NCBI RefSeq assembly: GCF_000178115.2
Contig: NC_014828.1
Span: forward strand, 767,501-831,500
Direction of reading: 5' to 3'
From: Ethanoligenens harbinense YUAN-3
Lineage (GTDB): Bacteria; Bacillota; Clostridia; Oscillospirales; Ethanoligenentaceae
Length of the DNA: 64,000 nt
Part shown: in pieces, positions 42,564 through 51,719 of the stretch
Position numbering within the stretch: position 1 is the stretch's first letter
Layout of the letters: each line of letters begins with the position of its first letter
The notes under the pieces: generated by a model
What the model saw: the letters and a program-made list of their open reading frames with translations, nothing else
Databases searched by the model: none
Told to the model about the DNA's origin: nothing
Position numbers and translations under genes: made by a program

Positions 42564-43868
42564 TTACTGGCGCAGGCTCGACCAGTTGTTTTTGGTATTG
42601 GTCACGAACTGATCCCAAGAGAGTTGACCGGCGATGTATTTACTGATGTCGGCGCCGACTTTATCCGTGTAACCGCTGGGATAATCGTTGAAGACCCACG
42701 AAATGGTATTGCCGGCGCTCGCGTATTTCTCGATATCCTGGCTGAGCGGGTCGAGATTGCTCACGAGGCTGGCGGAATAGTTCTTGAAGGGCGGGATGAA
42801 TCCGAAGTTGTTCACGATCATCTTTTTGCCTTCATCGGACTGATAGAGCCAGTTGAGGAACTTCTTGCAGGCTGCGATGGTATCCGCATCTTTGTCTTTG
42901 TTGATGGCCCAGTAAGCCGCGACGCCCACTGGAATTTTGCCGGTGATGGTGCCTGCACTGCTTTCCACCGGGATGGGGATGATGCCGACGTTTTTGGCCA
43001 GGTCGGGATCAATGCCTTTGATCGTCGGGATGACCCAGTTGCCCTGCTGGATAACGGCCACTTTGCCCAGTGCAAAGAGCTGTTCCACCTGTGTCGTGTA
43101 ATCGATGCTGTTGATGGAAGAAGCGCTGCCGTTGGGCTTGTAGGAATATTTGATGTTCAGATCTACATATTTTTTGAAGCCGTCGCTATAATTGAAGGCC
43201 AATGTTTTGGAATTGTATGCCGCCTCGTCGTCTTTGAATTCCGGCGCGACGAACGGGTTCATGCCGTGGTTGGCCGTCACCCAGGTTTCCTTGGCCGCCC
43301 AGGCGGTCACGGCGGTCAGGCCGAGTTTGGATTTCTGGGAATCCAGCGTGGCGTATGCCTGCTCGATCGCGTCCATCGTGGTGAGCTTGCTGGCGTCGAT
43401 GCCCGCTTTCTGGAAAACGGTCTTATTGTAAAGCAGGCCGTAGCCTTCCAGATCGAACGGCATGCCATAGACTTTTCCGTCCAGTGTCGCGCCGCCTAAG
43501 GTTCCGGACACAGCCTGCGACACCCAGGACTCATTGGAAAGATCAACGTCTTTGTCTTTCCAGGTGTGTGTATCTGTCTGCCCGAAGATATTATAGATGG
43601 CCGGTTCCTGCCCGGATGAGAACTTGGTTTTCAGAGTGCCGGCATAGTCGCCGCCGCCGCCGACGGTCTGTTCGTTGATGGTCACGTTCGGATTTTCTTT
43701 CTCATACTGGGCGATGGCTTTGTCCAGCGCGCTCTTCGTTTCCACCTTGAACTGATAGATGTCGATGGTCACTTTTTTACCGCTTGTGGTGCCGCTGCTG
43801 CACCCGGCAAATGTGCCCACCATCAGGGCTGCCGCAAGACCGAGAGCTGCCAATTTGCTTTTTTTCAT
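42564..43868 (-). CDS. Sugar ABC transporter substrate-binding lipoprotein
   Basis: The 434-residue family-1 extracellular binding protein has a lipobox signal (LMVGTFAGCSSG) and a mature fold with FGQTDTHTWKDKDVDLSN, VYGMPFDLEGYGLLYNKTVF and AAYWAINKDKDADTI. It delivers the sugar to the two downstream permeases. The start ATG 43868 follows GAAAGGAGAAGGG. Its promoter region carries two perfect copies of the LacI-type operator GTAAACGTTTAC, so it should be repressed by the divergent LacI regulator. Confidence 0.95.
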   Translation of the reverse strand: MKKSKLAALGLAAALMVGTFAGCSSGTTSGKKVTIDIYQFKVETKSALDKAIAQYEKENPNVTINEQTVGGGGDYAGTLKTKFSSGQEPAIYNIFGQTDTHTWKDKDVDLSNESWVSQAVSGTLGGATLDGKVYGMPFDLEGYGLLYNKTVFQKAGIDASKLTTMDAIEQAYATLDSQKSKLGLTAVTAWAAKETWVTANHGMNPFVAPEFKDDEAAYNSKTLAFNYSDGFKKYVDLNIKYSYKPNGSASSINSIDYTTQVEQLFALGKVAVIQQGNWVIPTIKGIDPDLAKNVGIIPIPVESSAGTITGKIPVGVAAYWAINKDKDADTIAACKKFLNWLYQSDEGKKMIVNNFGFIPPFKNYSASLVSNLDPLSQDIEKYASAGNTISWVFNDYPSGYTDKVGADISKYIAGQLSWDQFVTNTKNNWSSLRQ

Positions 43869-43903
43869 AGAAACCCTTCTCCTTTCGAGTCGGCAAAGCG
43901 TAT

Positions 43904-43915
43904 GTAAACGTTTAC
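43904..43915. promoter_or_regulatory. LacI-type operator 1
   Basis: Perfect palindrome GTAAACGTTTAC with the central CG typical of LacI/GalR operators, 35 bp upstream of the binding-protein start, within its 5' untranslated region. It also fits the general cre pattern, so CcpA binding is an alternative. Confidence 0.8.
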
Positions 43916-44018
43916 TTAACGCATACAGCTTATTTACCGATCGTTCCAAAAACTACTTTTGCGTGAGTAAGACGGGGAACCATATCCCATGAAGCAAATT
44001 TAATAAAAACCGCCGTAT

Positions 44019-44030
44019 GTAAACGTTTAC
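44019..44030. promoter_or_regulatory. LacI-type operator 2, at the binding-protein promoter
   Basis: Identical palindrome GTAAACGTTTAC, lying just downstream of the minus-strand -10, where it would overlap the transcription start. A half-similar GTAAACGATTAT (44032-44043) overlaps the -10 itself. Confidence 0.85.
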
Positions 44031-44038
44031 TGTAAACG

Positions 44039-44067
44039 ATTATACTTGCTATTTTGTGAAATGTCAA
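44039..44067 (-). promoter_or_regulatory. Consensus promoter of the alpha-glucoside ABC operon
   Basis: On the minus strand TTGACA (44067-44062), 17 bp and TATAAT (44044-44039) match the sigma-A consensus at every position. Operator 2 covers the start site and operator 1 lies about 110 bp further into the leader. Confidence 0.9.
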
Positions 44068-44265
44068 TAACAAATTTTAAAATATTGCGAATAATATATT
44101 TATTTTGTGCGTTTTGTATGGCGGATATATAGTGGAAAGGGCTTTGGCAAGGGAAAAAACCACGCGGAAATCGCTGCTGAACAAGGAAGGCAAGCGATTC
44201 GTGCTCATTAAACAAAAAAATAATAGATATGCAAACGAAAATGTAAAAGTGGCTGAAAAACAGAG

Positions 44266-44293
44266 TTGACTTCCCAAACAAACAGTGTATAAT
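44266..44293 (+). promoter_or_regulatory. Promoter of the LacI regulator and GH13 operon
   Basis: TTGACT (44266-44271), a 16-bp spacer and TATAAT (44288-44293) precede the regulator gene, with operator 3 immediately downstream. Confidence 0.85.
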
Positions 44294-44300
44294 TGCAAAT

Positions 44301-44312
44301 GTAAACGTTTAC
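44301..44312. promoter_or_regulatory. LacI-type operator 3, at the regulator promoter
   Basis: Third identical GTAAACGTTTAC, at about +1 to +12 of the regulator transcript. This position fits autorepression and joint control of the GH13 genes downstream. Confidence 0.85.
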
Positions 44313-44340
44313 TTTTGACTGGATTGTGGGTGAGACAAAG

Positions 44341-45396
44341 ATGACAGAGAACGCAACGATCAGAGATGTGGCCAGAGAGGCTGGCGTTTCCATTGCAACG
44401 GTTTCCCGCGTACTCAACAATCTGGGCGGCTACACAGAGGCCACCGAAAAAGCGGTATTGCAAGCGATTCAAACGTTGAACTATCATCAGAACACCCTTG
44501 CGCGCAGTTTAAAGACACAGCGCTCCAACCTTTTAGGATTCCTGCTGCCGGTGGCGGTGACCACCTCGCTCGACCGCATCCTGTATGCATTTGAAAAAGA
44601 GGCGGCCGAGTCGGGTTATCAGGTGCTTGTCTGCCACTCCGCAGAAACCGTTGAGGATATCGTCAAACACATCAATATGCTCGCCCGTTTCCAGATTGAC
44701 GGATTTGTTTTTTGCGGGCACCAGCCCCGGGAAGCTTTGGGGGAGACGCTTCACAACAAAAGCGCTCCTTGTGTGCTCATCAACAGCTATCAGAACGACG
44801 ACAGTATCCCGTGCATCCGTGTGGATGATTACGCTGCTGCCTATGCTTCGGTCGAATATCTCTATCGCAAAGGACACCGGCGCTTTGCTTTGCTGGTTGG
44901 CCCGGCCGATGATGCCACCGCCGGGCATGCGCGGCTTTGCGGCTATCGGCAGGCGATTGCCGACCACGGTCTGACACTGGATGACGACCTGGTTTTTTAC
45001 GGTGATTTCAGTTATCACGGCACACTGGAAACAGCGGGCAGGCTTGTGCGGCAGGCGGACCGGTTCACGGCGGTGGCGGCCGCATCCGACGATATGGCAC
45101 TGGCGGTGCTGTCGCAGGCGCATGTGCAAGGAATTGCGGTGCCGGGCAACTTCTCGATCATCGGGTATGACAACGTGGTCACATCCGAAATGGGCATTCC
45201 CCCGCTGACCACGCTCGCGCAGTCTTTTGAGGAGATGGGGCGGCAGGCGGTGGAGATGCTGCTTGAGCAGATACGCACCAGCCAAAAGCCGCCGAGCCGC
45301 CTGATCCCGTTTGACATCGTTGAGCGAGGCTCGGTCCGGGAACTGTTGGAACAGGGCGGGGGAGCCATTGCTTTGGGCGGCCCGATCACGGGATAA
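44341..45396 (+). CDS. LacI-family repressor of the alpha-glucoside regulon
   Basis: The 351-residue protein has the LacI helix-turn-helix ATIRDVAREAGVSIATVSRVLNN and a periplasmic-binding-like sensor domain (GFVFCGHQPREAL, CIRVDDYAAAYASVEYLY, AVAAASDDMALAVL, FSIIGYDNVVTSEMGIPPLTT). It is divergent from the ABC operon and upstream of two GH13 genes, with three identical operators in the shared region. It therefore probably controls both arms, released by a maltose- or isomaltose-type sugar. The start ATG 44341 behind GGGTGAG is preferred over an upstream GTG. Confidence 0.93.
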   Translation: MTENATIRDVAREAGVSIATVSRVLNNLGGYTEATEKAVLQAIQTLNYHQNTLARSLKTQRSNLLGFLLPVAVTTSLDRILYAFEKEAAESGYQVLVCHSAETVEDIVKHINMLARFQIDGFVFCGHQPREALGETLHNKSAPCVLINSYQNDDSIPCIRVDDYAAAYASVEYLYRKGHRRFALLVGPADDATAGHARLCGYRQAIADHGLTLDDDLVFYGDFSYHGTLETAGRLVRQADRFTAVAAASDDMALAVLSQAHVQGIAVPGNFSIIGYDNVVTSEMGIPPLTTLAQSFEEMGRQAVEMLLEQIRTSQKPPSRLIPFDIVERGSVRELLEQGGGAIALGGPITG

Positions 45397-45450
45397 TGCG
45401 GCAGCATCGCTTTTCGGCAATTTGTCTTTTATGAAAACGAGGTGTAAACA

Positions 45451-47121
45451 ATGGAAAAAGCATGGTGGAAAGAAGCCGTTGTCTATCAAATTTATCCGCG
45501 CAGCTTTCAGGATTCCAACGGAGATGGTATCGGTGATCTGCCGGGCATCACCAGCCATTTGGGTTATATCCGGGAACTGGGTGCGGATGTGGTGTGGCTT
45601 TGCCCCATCTACCAGTCCCCAAACGACGACAACGGGTATGACATCAGCGATTACCGTTCCATTATGAGTGAATTTGGCACCATGGCCGATTTTGACGAGC
45701 TGTTGAAAGCAGCGCACAACCTCGGTTTGAAGATCGTGATGGATCTGGTGGTCAACCATACTTCGGATGAGCATGCCTGGTTTGCGGAAAGCCGCAAGTC
45801 CAAAGACAACACCTACAGTGATTATTACATCTGGCGAGACGGAAAAGATGGCAAAGAGCCCAACAACTGGGGCAGCTATTTTTCCGGTTCCGCCTGGCAG
45901 TATGACGAGGGACGCGGACAGTATTACCTGCACTTTTTTTCCCCAAAGCAACCGGATCTCAACTGGGATAATCCGGCGGTGCGCGGCTCCGTTTTTGATA
46001 TGATGACGTGGTGGCTCCAAAAGGGAATCGACGGATTCCGCATGGATGTCATCAGCATGATCTCCAAGCAGCCGGGCCTGCTGGACGGCGAGGTCGCGCC
46101 GGGCGCTTTGTATGGGGACGGCAACGTCTTCACCAACAACGGTCCGCATGTGCACGAATACCTGCGCGAAATGAACCGGAAGGTTCTCTCGCAGTTTGAT
46201 ATCATGACCGTCGGGGAGACCCCGGGCGTGACGGTGGAGGAAGCCAAAAAATACGCCGGGCTGCACACCGGAGAACTGAATATGGTGTTCCAGTTCGAAC
46301 ATGTGGATCATCAAGGCCCGTACGGCAAATGGAACGATGATCCGCTGGACCTGCCCAAGCTCAAGGATATCCTGTTCCGGTGGCAGACCGGGTTGGACGG
46401 CGTGGCCTGGAACAGCCTGTTTTGGGATAACCATGACCAACCCCGCGCGGTTTCCCGTTTCGGCAACGACAGCAAAGAGTGGCGGGAACGCTCGGCCAAA
46501 ATGATCGCAACCGCTCTCCACATGCTGCAGGGCACGCCGTATGTTTATCAGGGAGAGGAACTGGGCATGACCAACGTGCCGTTCCGGACGCTGGAGGAAT
46601 ACCGCGATATCGAAACACGGAATGCCTACGACGAGTTGGTGCATAAGCGTGGGCTGTCCCACGAGCAGATGATGCGTTTTCTGCACCGCATCAGCCGCGA
46701 TAACGCCCGCACTCCCATGCAGTGGGACGACGGTGCGAATGCCGGTTTCACCTCCGGAACGCCGTGGATCGGCGTCAACCCGAATTACACCGAGATCAAC
46801 GCCAAGGCGCAGGTGGGCGACCCGGATTCCGTCTTTTCGTATTATCAGGAACTGATTGCGCTGCGGCACAGCCATGAGATCATTGTCTATGGCTCGGTTG
46901 AGCCGTGGCTGGAACAGGATGAACATATTTTTGCCTATCGGCGCATCCTGCGTGATGAAACTCTGCTGGTTCTTTGCAACTTTTCCGACCAGATGCTCAC
47001 CGTGCCGCTGCCGGATGGCTGTGCCGACACGCCCGCGCAGCTTATCGGCAACTATGACGACGCGGCTCCGACCGCCGCGTTGCGCCCGTATGAAGCAAGA
47101 GTCTACTTATACAAACAATGA
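45451..47121 (+). CDS. GH13 alpha-glucosidase (oligo-1,6-glucosidase type)
   Basis: This 556-residue cytoplasmic GH13 enzyme cleaves non-reducing alpha-glucosidic bonds. Family signatures are VVYQIYPRSFQDSNGDGIGD, MDLVVNHTSDEHAWF, the nucleophile in GIDGFRMDVISMI, the acid/base Glu in IMTVGETPGVTVEE and FWDNHDQPRAVSRFG. The residue pattern MDVIS after the nucleophile resembles oligo-1,6-glucosidases, which carry Val in region II. It lies 54 bp after the regulator and overlaps or touches the second GH13 gene. Confidence 0.95.
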   Translation: MEKAWWKEAVVYQIYPRSFQDSNGDGIGDLPGITSHLGYIRELGADVVWLCPIYQSPNDDNGYDISDYRSIMSEFGTMADFDELLKAAHNLGLKIVMDLVVNHTSDEHAWFAESRKSKDNTYSDYYIWRDGKDGKEPNNWGSYFSGSAWQYDEGRGQYYLHFFSPKQPDLNWDNPAVRGSVFDMMTWWLQKGIDGFRMDVISMISKQPGLLDGEVAPGALYGDGNVFTNNGPHVHEYLREMNRKVLSQFDIMTVGETPGVTVEEAKKYAGLHTGELNMVFQFEHVDHQGPYGKWNDDPLDLPKLKDILFRWQTGLDGVAWNSLFWDNHDQPRAVSRFGNDSKEWRERSAKMIATALHMLQGTPYVYQGEELGMTNVPFRTLEEYRDIETRNAYDELVHKRGLSHEQMMRFLHRISRDNARTPMQWDDGANAGFTSGTPWIGVNPNYTEINAKAQVGDPDSVFSYYQELIALRHSHEIIVYGSVEPWLEQDEHIFAYRRILRDETLLVLCNFSDQMLTVPLPDGCADTPAQLIGNYDDAAPTAALRPYEARVYLYKQ

Positions 47122-47132
47122 GGGATATCGCT

Positions 47133-48806
47133 ATGCAGAGCAAATGGTGGCAAGGTTTGATCGCTTATCAGATCTATCCCAAAAGTTTTCTGGACACCAA
47201 CGGCGACGGGGTGGGCGACCTCCCCGGCATTTTGCAGAAGCTGGACTATATTGCCTCGCTGGGCGTGAATGTCCTCTGGCTCAGTCCGGTCTTTCAGTCT
47301 CCCATGGTGGACAACGGGTATGACATCTCCGACTACCGTAAGACCGATCCGCTTTTTGGAACGAACGAGGATATGGACCGCCTGATCGCGGAGGCGGACA
47401 AACGGGGCATCAAAATCCTGATGGATCTTGTGGTCAACCATACCTCGGATCAGCACCCATGGTTCCAGGAAGCGATCCGCGATCCGGGCAGCAAATACGC
47501 CGATTATTACATTTTTGAGGAAACAGAGGACGGAAACCCGCCCAACAATTTGCGCGCGTATTTTTCCACTCCGGCCTGGACGCGCGTGCCCGGCACGAAC
47601 CGCTGGTATTTCCATGCCTTTGCCGCCGAACAGCCCGACCTTAACTGGGAAAACCCCGCTTTGCGCGCGGAGATCGCCGATATGGTCAACTGGTGGCTGG
47701 ACAAAGGCCTTGGCGGGTTTCGTATTGATGCTATCAGCAACATTAAAAAATCCCCGCTGGTGCGTGCTCATCGGCTGTTTGAAGCGGATGCTCCCGACGG
47801 CACGGCGTTTATAAGGGACTGGGTCGTCAACCAGCCCGGCATCACGGACTTTTTGAGTGAACTGGCGGATCATACCTTTCGTCCGCACGACAGCATGACG
47901 GTGGCGGAAGCGGATGTCCCTCCCGATTTGCTCAAGGCGTTTATCGGGCCGGACGGATTTTTCTCCATGACGTTTGATTTTACCTATGCGGATATCGATG
48001 AACGTGGTCTGCCGCCGTTTTCCAAACCTGTTTTCACGCTGGATGACCTGCGCGCCGCTCTGTTCAAAAGCCAGATGCACACACAGGATGTCGGGGGATG
48101 GGCGGCGCCTTTTCTGGAGAACCACGACCAGCCGCGTTCACTGAACAAATACATCCCGGCGGAAGACATCGGTTATGCCAGTGCGACCATGCTGGCCACG
48201 CTGCTTCTGACATTGCGCGGCACGCCGTTTATCTATCAGGGAGAAGAACTGGGGATGACCAACTGCCCCATGGAGCTTGGGGAGTATGACGATCTGGCTG
48301 TCTCCAACCAATACGAGGATGGACTGCGGAGAGGGCATGCACATGAATGGATGCTCGAATATTTTAACCGCAGAAGCCGCGACAACAGCCGCACGCCCTT
48401 TCAGTGGAATGATGGGCCAAACGCGGGCTTCACCACCGGCAGCCCCTGGCTGAAAGTCAATCCCAATTATGTTGCGGTCAACGAAGAGCAACAGGCGGGC
48501 GACCCGCATTCGATCCTCAGCGATTATCAGCGACTGATCGGCCTGCGCAGGCGGTCTTCCGTATCCGACCTCCTCACCTACGGGACGTTTGAACCGGTGG
48601 AGTGCGGCGGAACCATCATTGCGTACCGCCGCGCGCTGAAAGGGCGTTCGGTGCTGGTTCTGCTCAACTTCGGCAGCTCCCGCACGGATTTCAATCTTTC
48701 AGGCTGTGAAGGGCTTGTATTTACCAATCTGGAGGGTACGGCCCGCAAAGGCCATATGCTGGAACTCCTGCCGTATCAGGCTGTCCTGCTCACGGAAACG
48801 GAATAA
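47133..48806 (+). CDS. Second GH13 alpha-glucosidase
   Basis: This 557-residue paralogue of the preceding gene shares the layout: IAYQIYPKSFLDTNGDGVGD, MDLVVNHTSDQHPWF, nucleophile region LGGFRIDAISNIKK, acid/base MTVAEADVPPD and FLENHDQPRSLNKYI. The region II residue after the nucleophile is Ala rather than Val (IDAIS against MDVIS), which in this family often marks a preference for alpha-1,4 over alpha-1,6 linkages; here that is inference. The start ATG 47133 behind GAGGG is preferred over ATG 47118, which overlaps the upstream stop. Confidence 0.94.
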   Translation: MQSKWWQGLIAYQIYPKSFLDTNGDGVGDLPGILQKLDYIASLGVNVLWLSPVFQSPMVDNGYDISDYRKTDPLFGTNEDMDRLIAEADKRGIKILMDLVVNHTSDQHPWFQEAIRDPGSKYADYYIFEETEDGNPPNNLRAYFSTPAWTRVPGTNRWYFHAFAAEQPDLNWENPALRAEIADMVNWWLDKGLGGFRIDAISNIKKSPLVRAHRLFEADAPDGTAFIRDWVVNQPGITDFLSELADHTFRPHDSMTVAEADVPPDLLKAFIGPDGFFSMTFDFTYADIDERGLPPFSKPVFTLDDLRAALFKSQMHTQDVGGWAAPFLENHDQPRSLNKYIPAEDIGYASATMLATLLLTLRGTPFIYQGEELGMTNCPMELGEYDDLAVSNQYEDGLRRGHAHEWMLEYFNRRSRDNSRTPFQWNDGPNAGFTTGSPWLKVNPNYVAVNEEQQAGDPHSILSDYQRLIGLRRRSSVSDLLTYGTFEPVECGGTIIAYRRALKGRSVLVLLNFGSSRTDFNLSGCEGLVFTNLEGTARKGHMLELLPYQAVLLTETE

Positions 48807-48956
48807 ACGTATCCACATCCGGTATAAAAAACGCATGAGCCGCTTCCGGCGCCCACATAAGTGCATGATGTGAGGATTCACGTTTTCTGTGCCGGGCAAT
48901 ATGCATCCGCCAACACCGCCGGCAAAATGGAATCAATGTCCCTTGGCCGCATGGAT

Positions 48957-48992
48957 AAAAAGGTGTCTTACAAAAAGCGTAGGGCACCTTTT
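48957..48992 (+). terminator. Intrinsic terminator after the GH13 genes
   Basis: AAAAAGGTG pairs with CACCTTTT around an imperfect inner stem, ending in a short T-tract. The rest of 48807-49090 shows no gene. Confidence 0.65.
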
Positions 48993-49090
48993 GCTGACGA
49001 ACCGGATCTGCCGCTGCCGGTGGTTTTGCTTTTTAAACTGGTATATAATAAAGTGGTGTGAAATCGCTTTCGGGACAGGAGGCAATCTCT

Positions 49091-49912
49091 TTGAGTTTTT
49101 TTAATATGCGCTATGACAGACCGGGCCCCGGCGTAAGCAAAGACGAAAAGCCCAAATCGGCGCCCGGCCGCTTTTTGGAAATCTACACGCGGAAATTTTG
49201 GTACCTGGTTAGGCTCAACCTGCTGTATGCGGTTTTCTGCATCCTTTTCTGCATTCCACTCGTTTTTGCTGTCTCGGCGCATATCGTCGGCAGTTGGCTC
49301 TTTTATCTTTGCACGCTTCCGATTATATTCACCGGACCGTTCACGGCAGGTTTTGTCTATGAACTGCGGGATTTTGCTCGCGAAAGGCCCTCTTTTATCT
49401 GGGGGGATTTCAAAGACGCTGCGCGGCAAAACTGGAAACAGGCACTGGCGGCATCAGCGATCGCTGTAGTCGGATTCGACTGCTTGGGGGTGCTGCTTCA
49501 ATTTTATTCCGCTCTTTTGGGTACACAGCGTATCGCTTATTTTCTGTTGGCATTCCTGTGTTTTGGCGGCCTGTTGTTCCTGTTCATGCAATATTATGTT
49601 TTCCTGATCATCGTTACGTTTGAGATGAGGCTCAAAGACGTTTACCGCAATGCCCTGATTTTTGCATTTGCCGGCATCGGGCGGAATGTTCTGGTTACCG
49701 TTCTAAGCGCGGTTATCCTGTTTGTAACCTGCATCCTGGTGCCGCCGCTGCTGGTCTTGTTTCCGTTTATTACAGCCGGCACCATTGGTTTGCTGGTCAA
49801 TTTTACGGTATGGCCGCTGGTGAAAAAACACATGATTGATCCGCACGCCGGACAACCGTCCGCTCCGGCCGCGGAAGAGCCCATTTTTAAAGACCCGGAC
49901 CCAAAACGCTGA
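49091..49912 (+). CDS. DUF624/YesL-like membrane protein
   Basis: The 273-residue protein has about five hydrophobic segments and the DUF624 pattern GRFLEIYTRKFWYLVRLNLLY, FTGPFTAGFVYELRDFARERPSFIWGDFKDA and LKDVYRNALIFAF. Family members such as B. subtilis YesL are commonly encoded with sugar ABC transporters and may help assemble or regulate them, but the function is not proven. I chose TTG 49091 because ACAGGAGG lies about 8 nt upstream. It sits between the two sugar regulons with its own terminator, so its partner is uncertain. Confidence 0.85.
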   Translation: MSFFNMRYDRPGPGVSKDEKPKSAPGRFLEIYTRKFWYLVRLNLLYAVFCILFCIPLVFAVSAHIVGSWLFYLCTLPIIFTGPFTAGFVYELRDFARERPSFIWGDFKDAARQNWKQALAASAIAVVGFDCLGVLLQFYSALLGTQRIAYFLLAFLCFGGLLFLFMQYYVFLIIVTFEMRLKDVYRNALIFAFAGIGRNVLVTVLSAVILFVTCILVPPLLVLFPFITAGTIGLLVNFTVWPLVKKHMIDPHAGQPSAPAAEEPIFKDPDPKR

Positions 49913-50104
49913 AGCGGACAGGCCGCCCGGCAACCGCTTTCCATTTGTTCGGCGGCATGAGATGCTGAAAATGAATGCGACGCGGCTTTTATGCTAAAGG
50001 GGGTTCTGAGAGCGGAGTAGGGATGCGGATAAGGCAAGCGGGTTCTCTTGAATATTGTTTTTTGCGGTTCCTTTCTGATTGATTGAACATGCGGTTTTCA
50101 GCAT

Positions 50105-50147
50105 GCCAAAACGTCGCCATCCAAAATGGATGGCGACGTTTTGGCAT
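50105..50147. terminator. Strong bidirectional terminator
   Basis: A perfect 19-bp stem (TGCCAAAACGTCGCCATCC and its complement) with a 5-nt loop, flanked by A/T tracts, lies between the convergent YesL-like gene and the LacI-type regulator. The remaining bases of 49913-50253 show no gene. Confidence 0.92.
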
Positions 50148-50253
50148 CAAGAAGCTGAATGAGGAGCATCGGACGGACGCATCATTCAGCCCCCAGCCGT
50201 AGGTGTATAGAATTGCGGTTGGGGCGCTTTTGGATTTGGCGGGATGTTTTCCT

Positions 50254-51252
50254 TTATATGTTTTGTATGCTTTTGCGGTATACTGGCGTACCGTTGAGCA
50301 GAATGGTTTCCTGTGGCATATTAGGGTTTGCCAATCGTTCTTGAAGCAACTTCAGCGCCGTTTGGCACATAAACGGTATATCAATGTGGAATGTTGTCAG
50401 AGGCGGGGAAACATATTTACTTACGATTACATCGTCAATACTAAAAAAGCTGACCCTTTGGGGAATGGCAATCCCTTTTTCATGGAATGCCTGCAACGTT
50501 CCCACCGCCAGTGGATCGCTGGCCACACAGAAAGCGGTGGGCAGGTCGCCACTGCTTTCTTCGATGGCATTCAGGGCGCACTGATAGCCACCGGACACAG
50601 ATCCCGTGGCCGAACGAAAAATATACTTTTCGTTTAGAATCCCCAGTTCTTCCATATATTCGCGGAAGGCATTTTCCCGGATATCCAAGGTTTCAACACG
50701 TTTTTGCTGTCCATAATCGTGCCCGCAGATCAGGCCGATTTTGCGATGCCCTTGTGCGAGAAAATGATCAATCATCTGGCGAATCATCAAAGATAAATTT
50801 GGGCGCACCGAATCAAAAAAAATATCGTTTGAAGCAGTATCTATGATAACGCCCAACCGCGAAATGGACGTTATTTTCTCAAACTCCTGTTTTTCAAACC
50901 GACCGACGATCAAAAAGGCATCTGTTTCGGGATCAATGGCGCCGATGCCCTCTTCTTTGTCGTAACGCCGCATGGAAATGTTGTAATCCTGGAATTTCGT
51001 TTCCAGCTCCATGCGTATCTGCTTATAGTATATGTCCTCCAGTTCTTCATTTTCCGTCAACCAATACAGCAGAGCGACGCGATGGGTCACGGAAGCGGGC
51101 GCTCTTTTTTTATAAGCCAATTTTTCAGCGGTCTGAAAAATATGCATACGTGTATTTGCACTCACGGTAAACTCGGGATCGTTATTAAGCACCCTTGAAA
51201 CCGTTGTTGTGGAGACCCCTACGATTTTTGCTATGTCTTTTATAGTTGCCAT
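50254..51252 (-). CDS. LacI-family regulator of the beta-galactoside operon
   Basis: The 332-residue protein begins MATIKDIAKIVGVSTTTVSRVLNN, the LacI DNA-binding motif, and continues with a sugar-sensing domain (FLIVGRFEKQEFEKI, GHRKIGLICGHDYG, AFCVASDPLAVGTLQAF, VSFFSIDDVIVSKYVSPPLTTFHI). It resembles the EbgR/MsmR type linked to galactosidases. It is divergent from the beta-galactoside operon and probably controls it through the paired sites around its promoter. The start ATG 51252 gives the family-typical N-terminus; only a weak GGGAC lies upstream. Confidence 0.92.
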   Translation of the reverse strand: MATIKDIAKIVGVSTTTVSRVLNNDPEFTVSANTRMHIFQTAEKLAYKKRAPASVTHRVALLYWLTENEELEDIYYKQIRMELETKFQDYNISMRRYDKEEGIGAIDPETDAFLIVGRFEKQEFEKITSISRLGVIIDTASNDIFFDSVRPNLSLMIRQMIDHFLAQGHRKIGLICGHDYGQQKRVETLDIRENAFREYMEELGILNEKYIFRSATGSVSGGYQCALNAIEESSGDLPTAFCVASDPLAVGTLQAFHEKGIAIPQRVSFFSIDDVIVSKYVSPPLTTFHIDIPFMCQTALKLLQERLANPNMPQETILLNGTPVYRKSIQNI

Positions 51253-51510
51253 GTGATTCAGTCCCATCTGTTGGTATATGTCACGTAATACGTAAGAAAT
51301 AATCAAAAATAAGGTTTCTATTATTATAATACATTGTGATGAATTTAACTATACATTTTCCTGATATTTTATTAATCATTGTGATAAAAATTACGCATGA
51401 ATCATAAAAAGATAAGTAACACGCCAAGCCTATGGCCTGAAGAAAATATACTATATGTCTATTTTTTTATTATAATACAAAACGATCATCTGCATAATAA
51501 GACAACTACG

Positions 51511-51523
51511 CTAAATTAGTTAA
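51511..51523. promoter_or_regulatory. Candidate operator, upstream site
   Basis: CTAAATTAGTTAA is the inverted counterpart of the downstream site at 51596-51609, apart from one base in an A-run. It lies about 20 bp upstream of the -35. Confidence 0.5.
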
Positions 51524-51542
51524 AATATTTTTAAAAAAACTA

Positions 51543-51570
51543 TTGAAAAAAGATAAATATCTGGTATACT
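51543..51570 (+). promoter_or_regulatory. Promoter of the beta-galactoside operon
   Basis: TTGAAA (51543-51548), a 16-bp spacer and TATACT (51565-51570) lie about 150 bp upstream of the binding-protein gene, in an AT-rich divergent region (51253-51719). Confidence 0.7.
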
Positions 51571-51595
51571 CTAGTTGCACAGAACCAGCAATACA

Positions 51596-51609
51596 TTAAC
51601 TAAATTTAG
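51596..51609. promoter_or_regulatory. Candidate operator, downstream site
   Basis: TTAACTAAATTTAG, containing the perfect palindrome ACTAAATTTAGT (51599-51610), sits about 20 bp into the transcript. With the upstream site it flanks the promoter. Confidence 0.55.
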
Positions 51610-51719
51610 TAAAACTCAAGCCGCCATACCAAGAACACTCTGGAAACGCTCCAGCATTACAACAAAGTGCACGAGATTCAAGAGAAGTATTTTTAAACGA
51701 CTGACTGGAGGAAAATATC

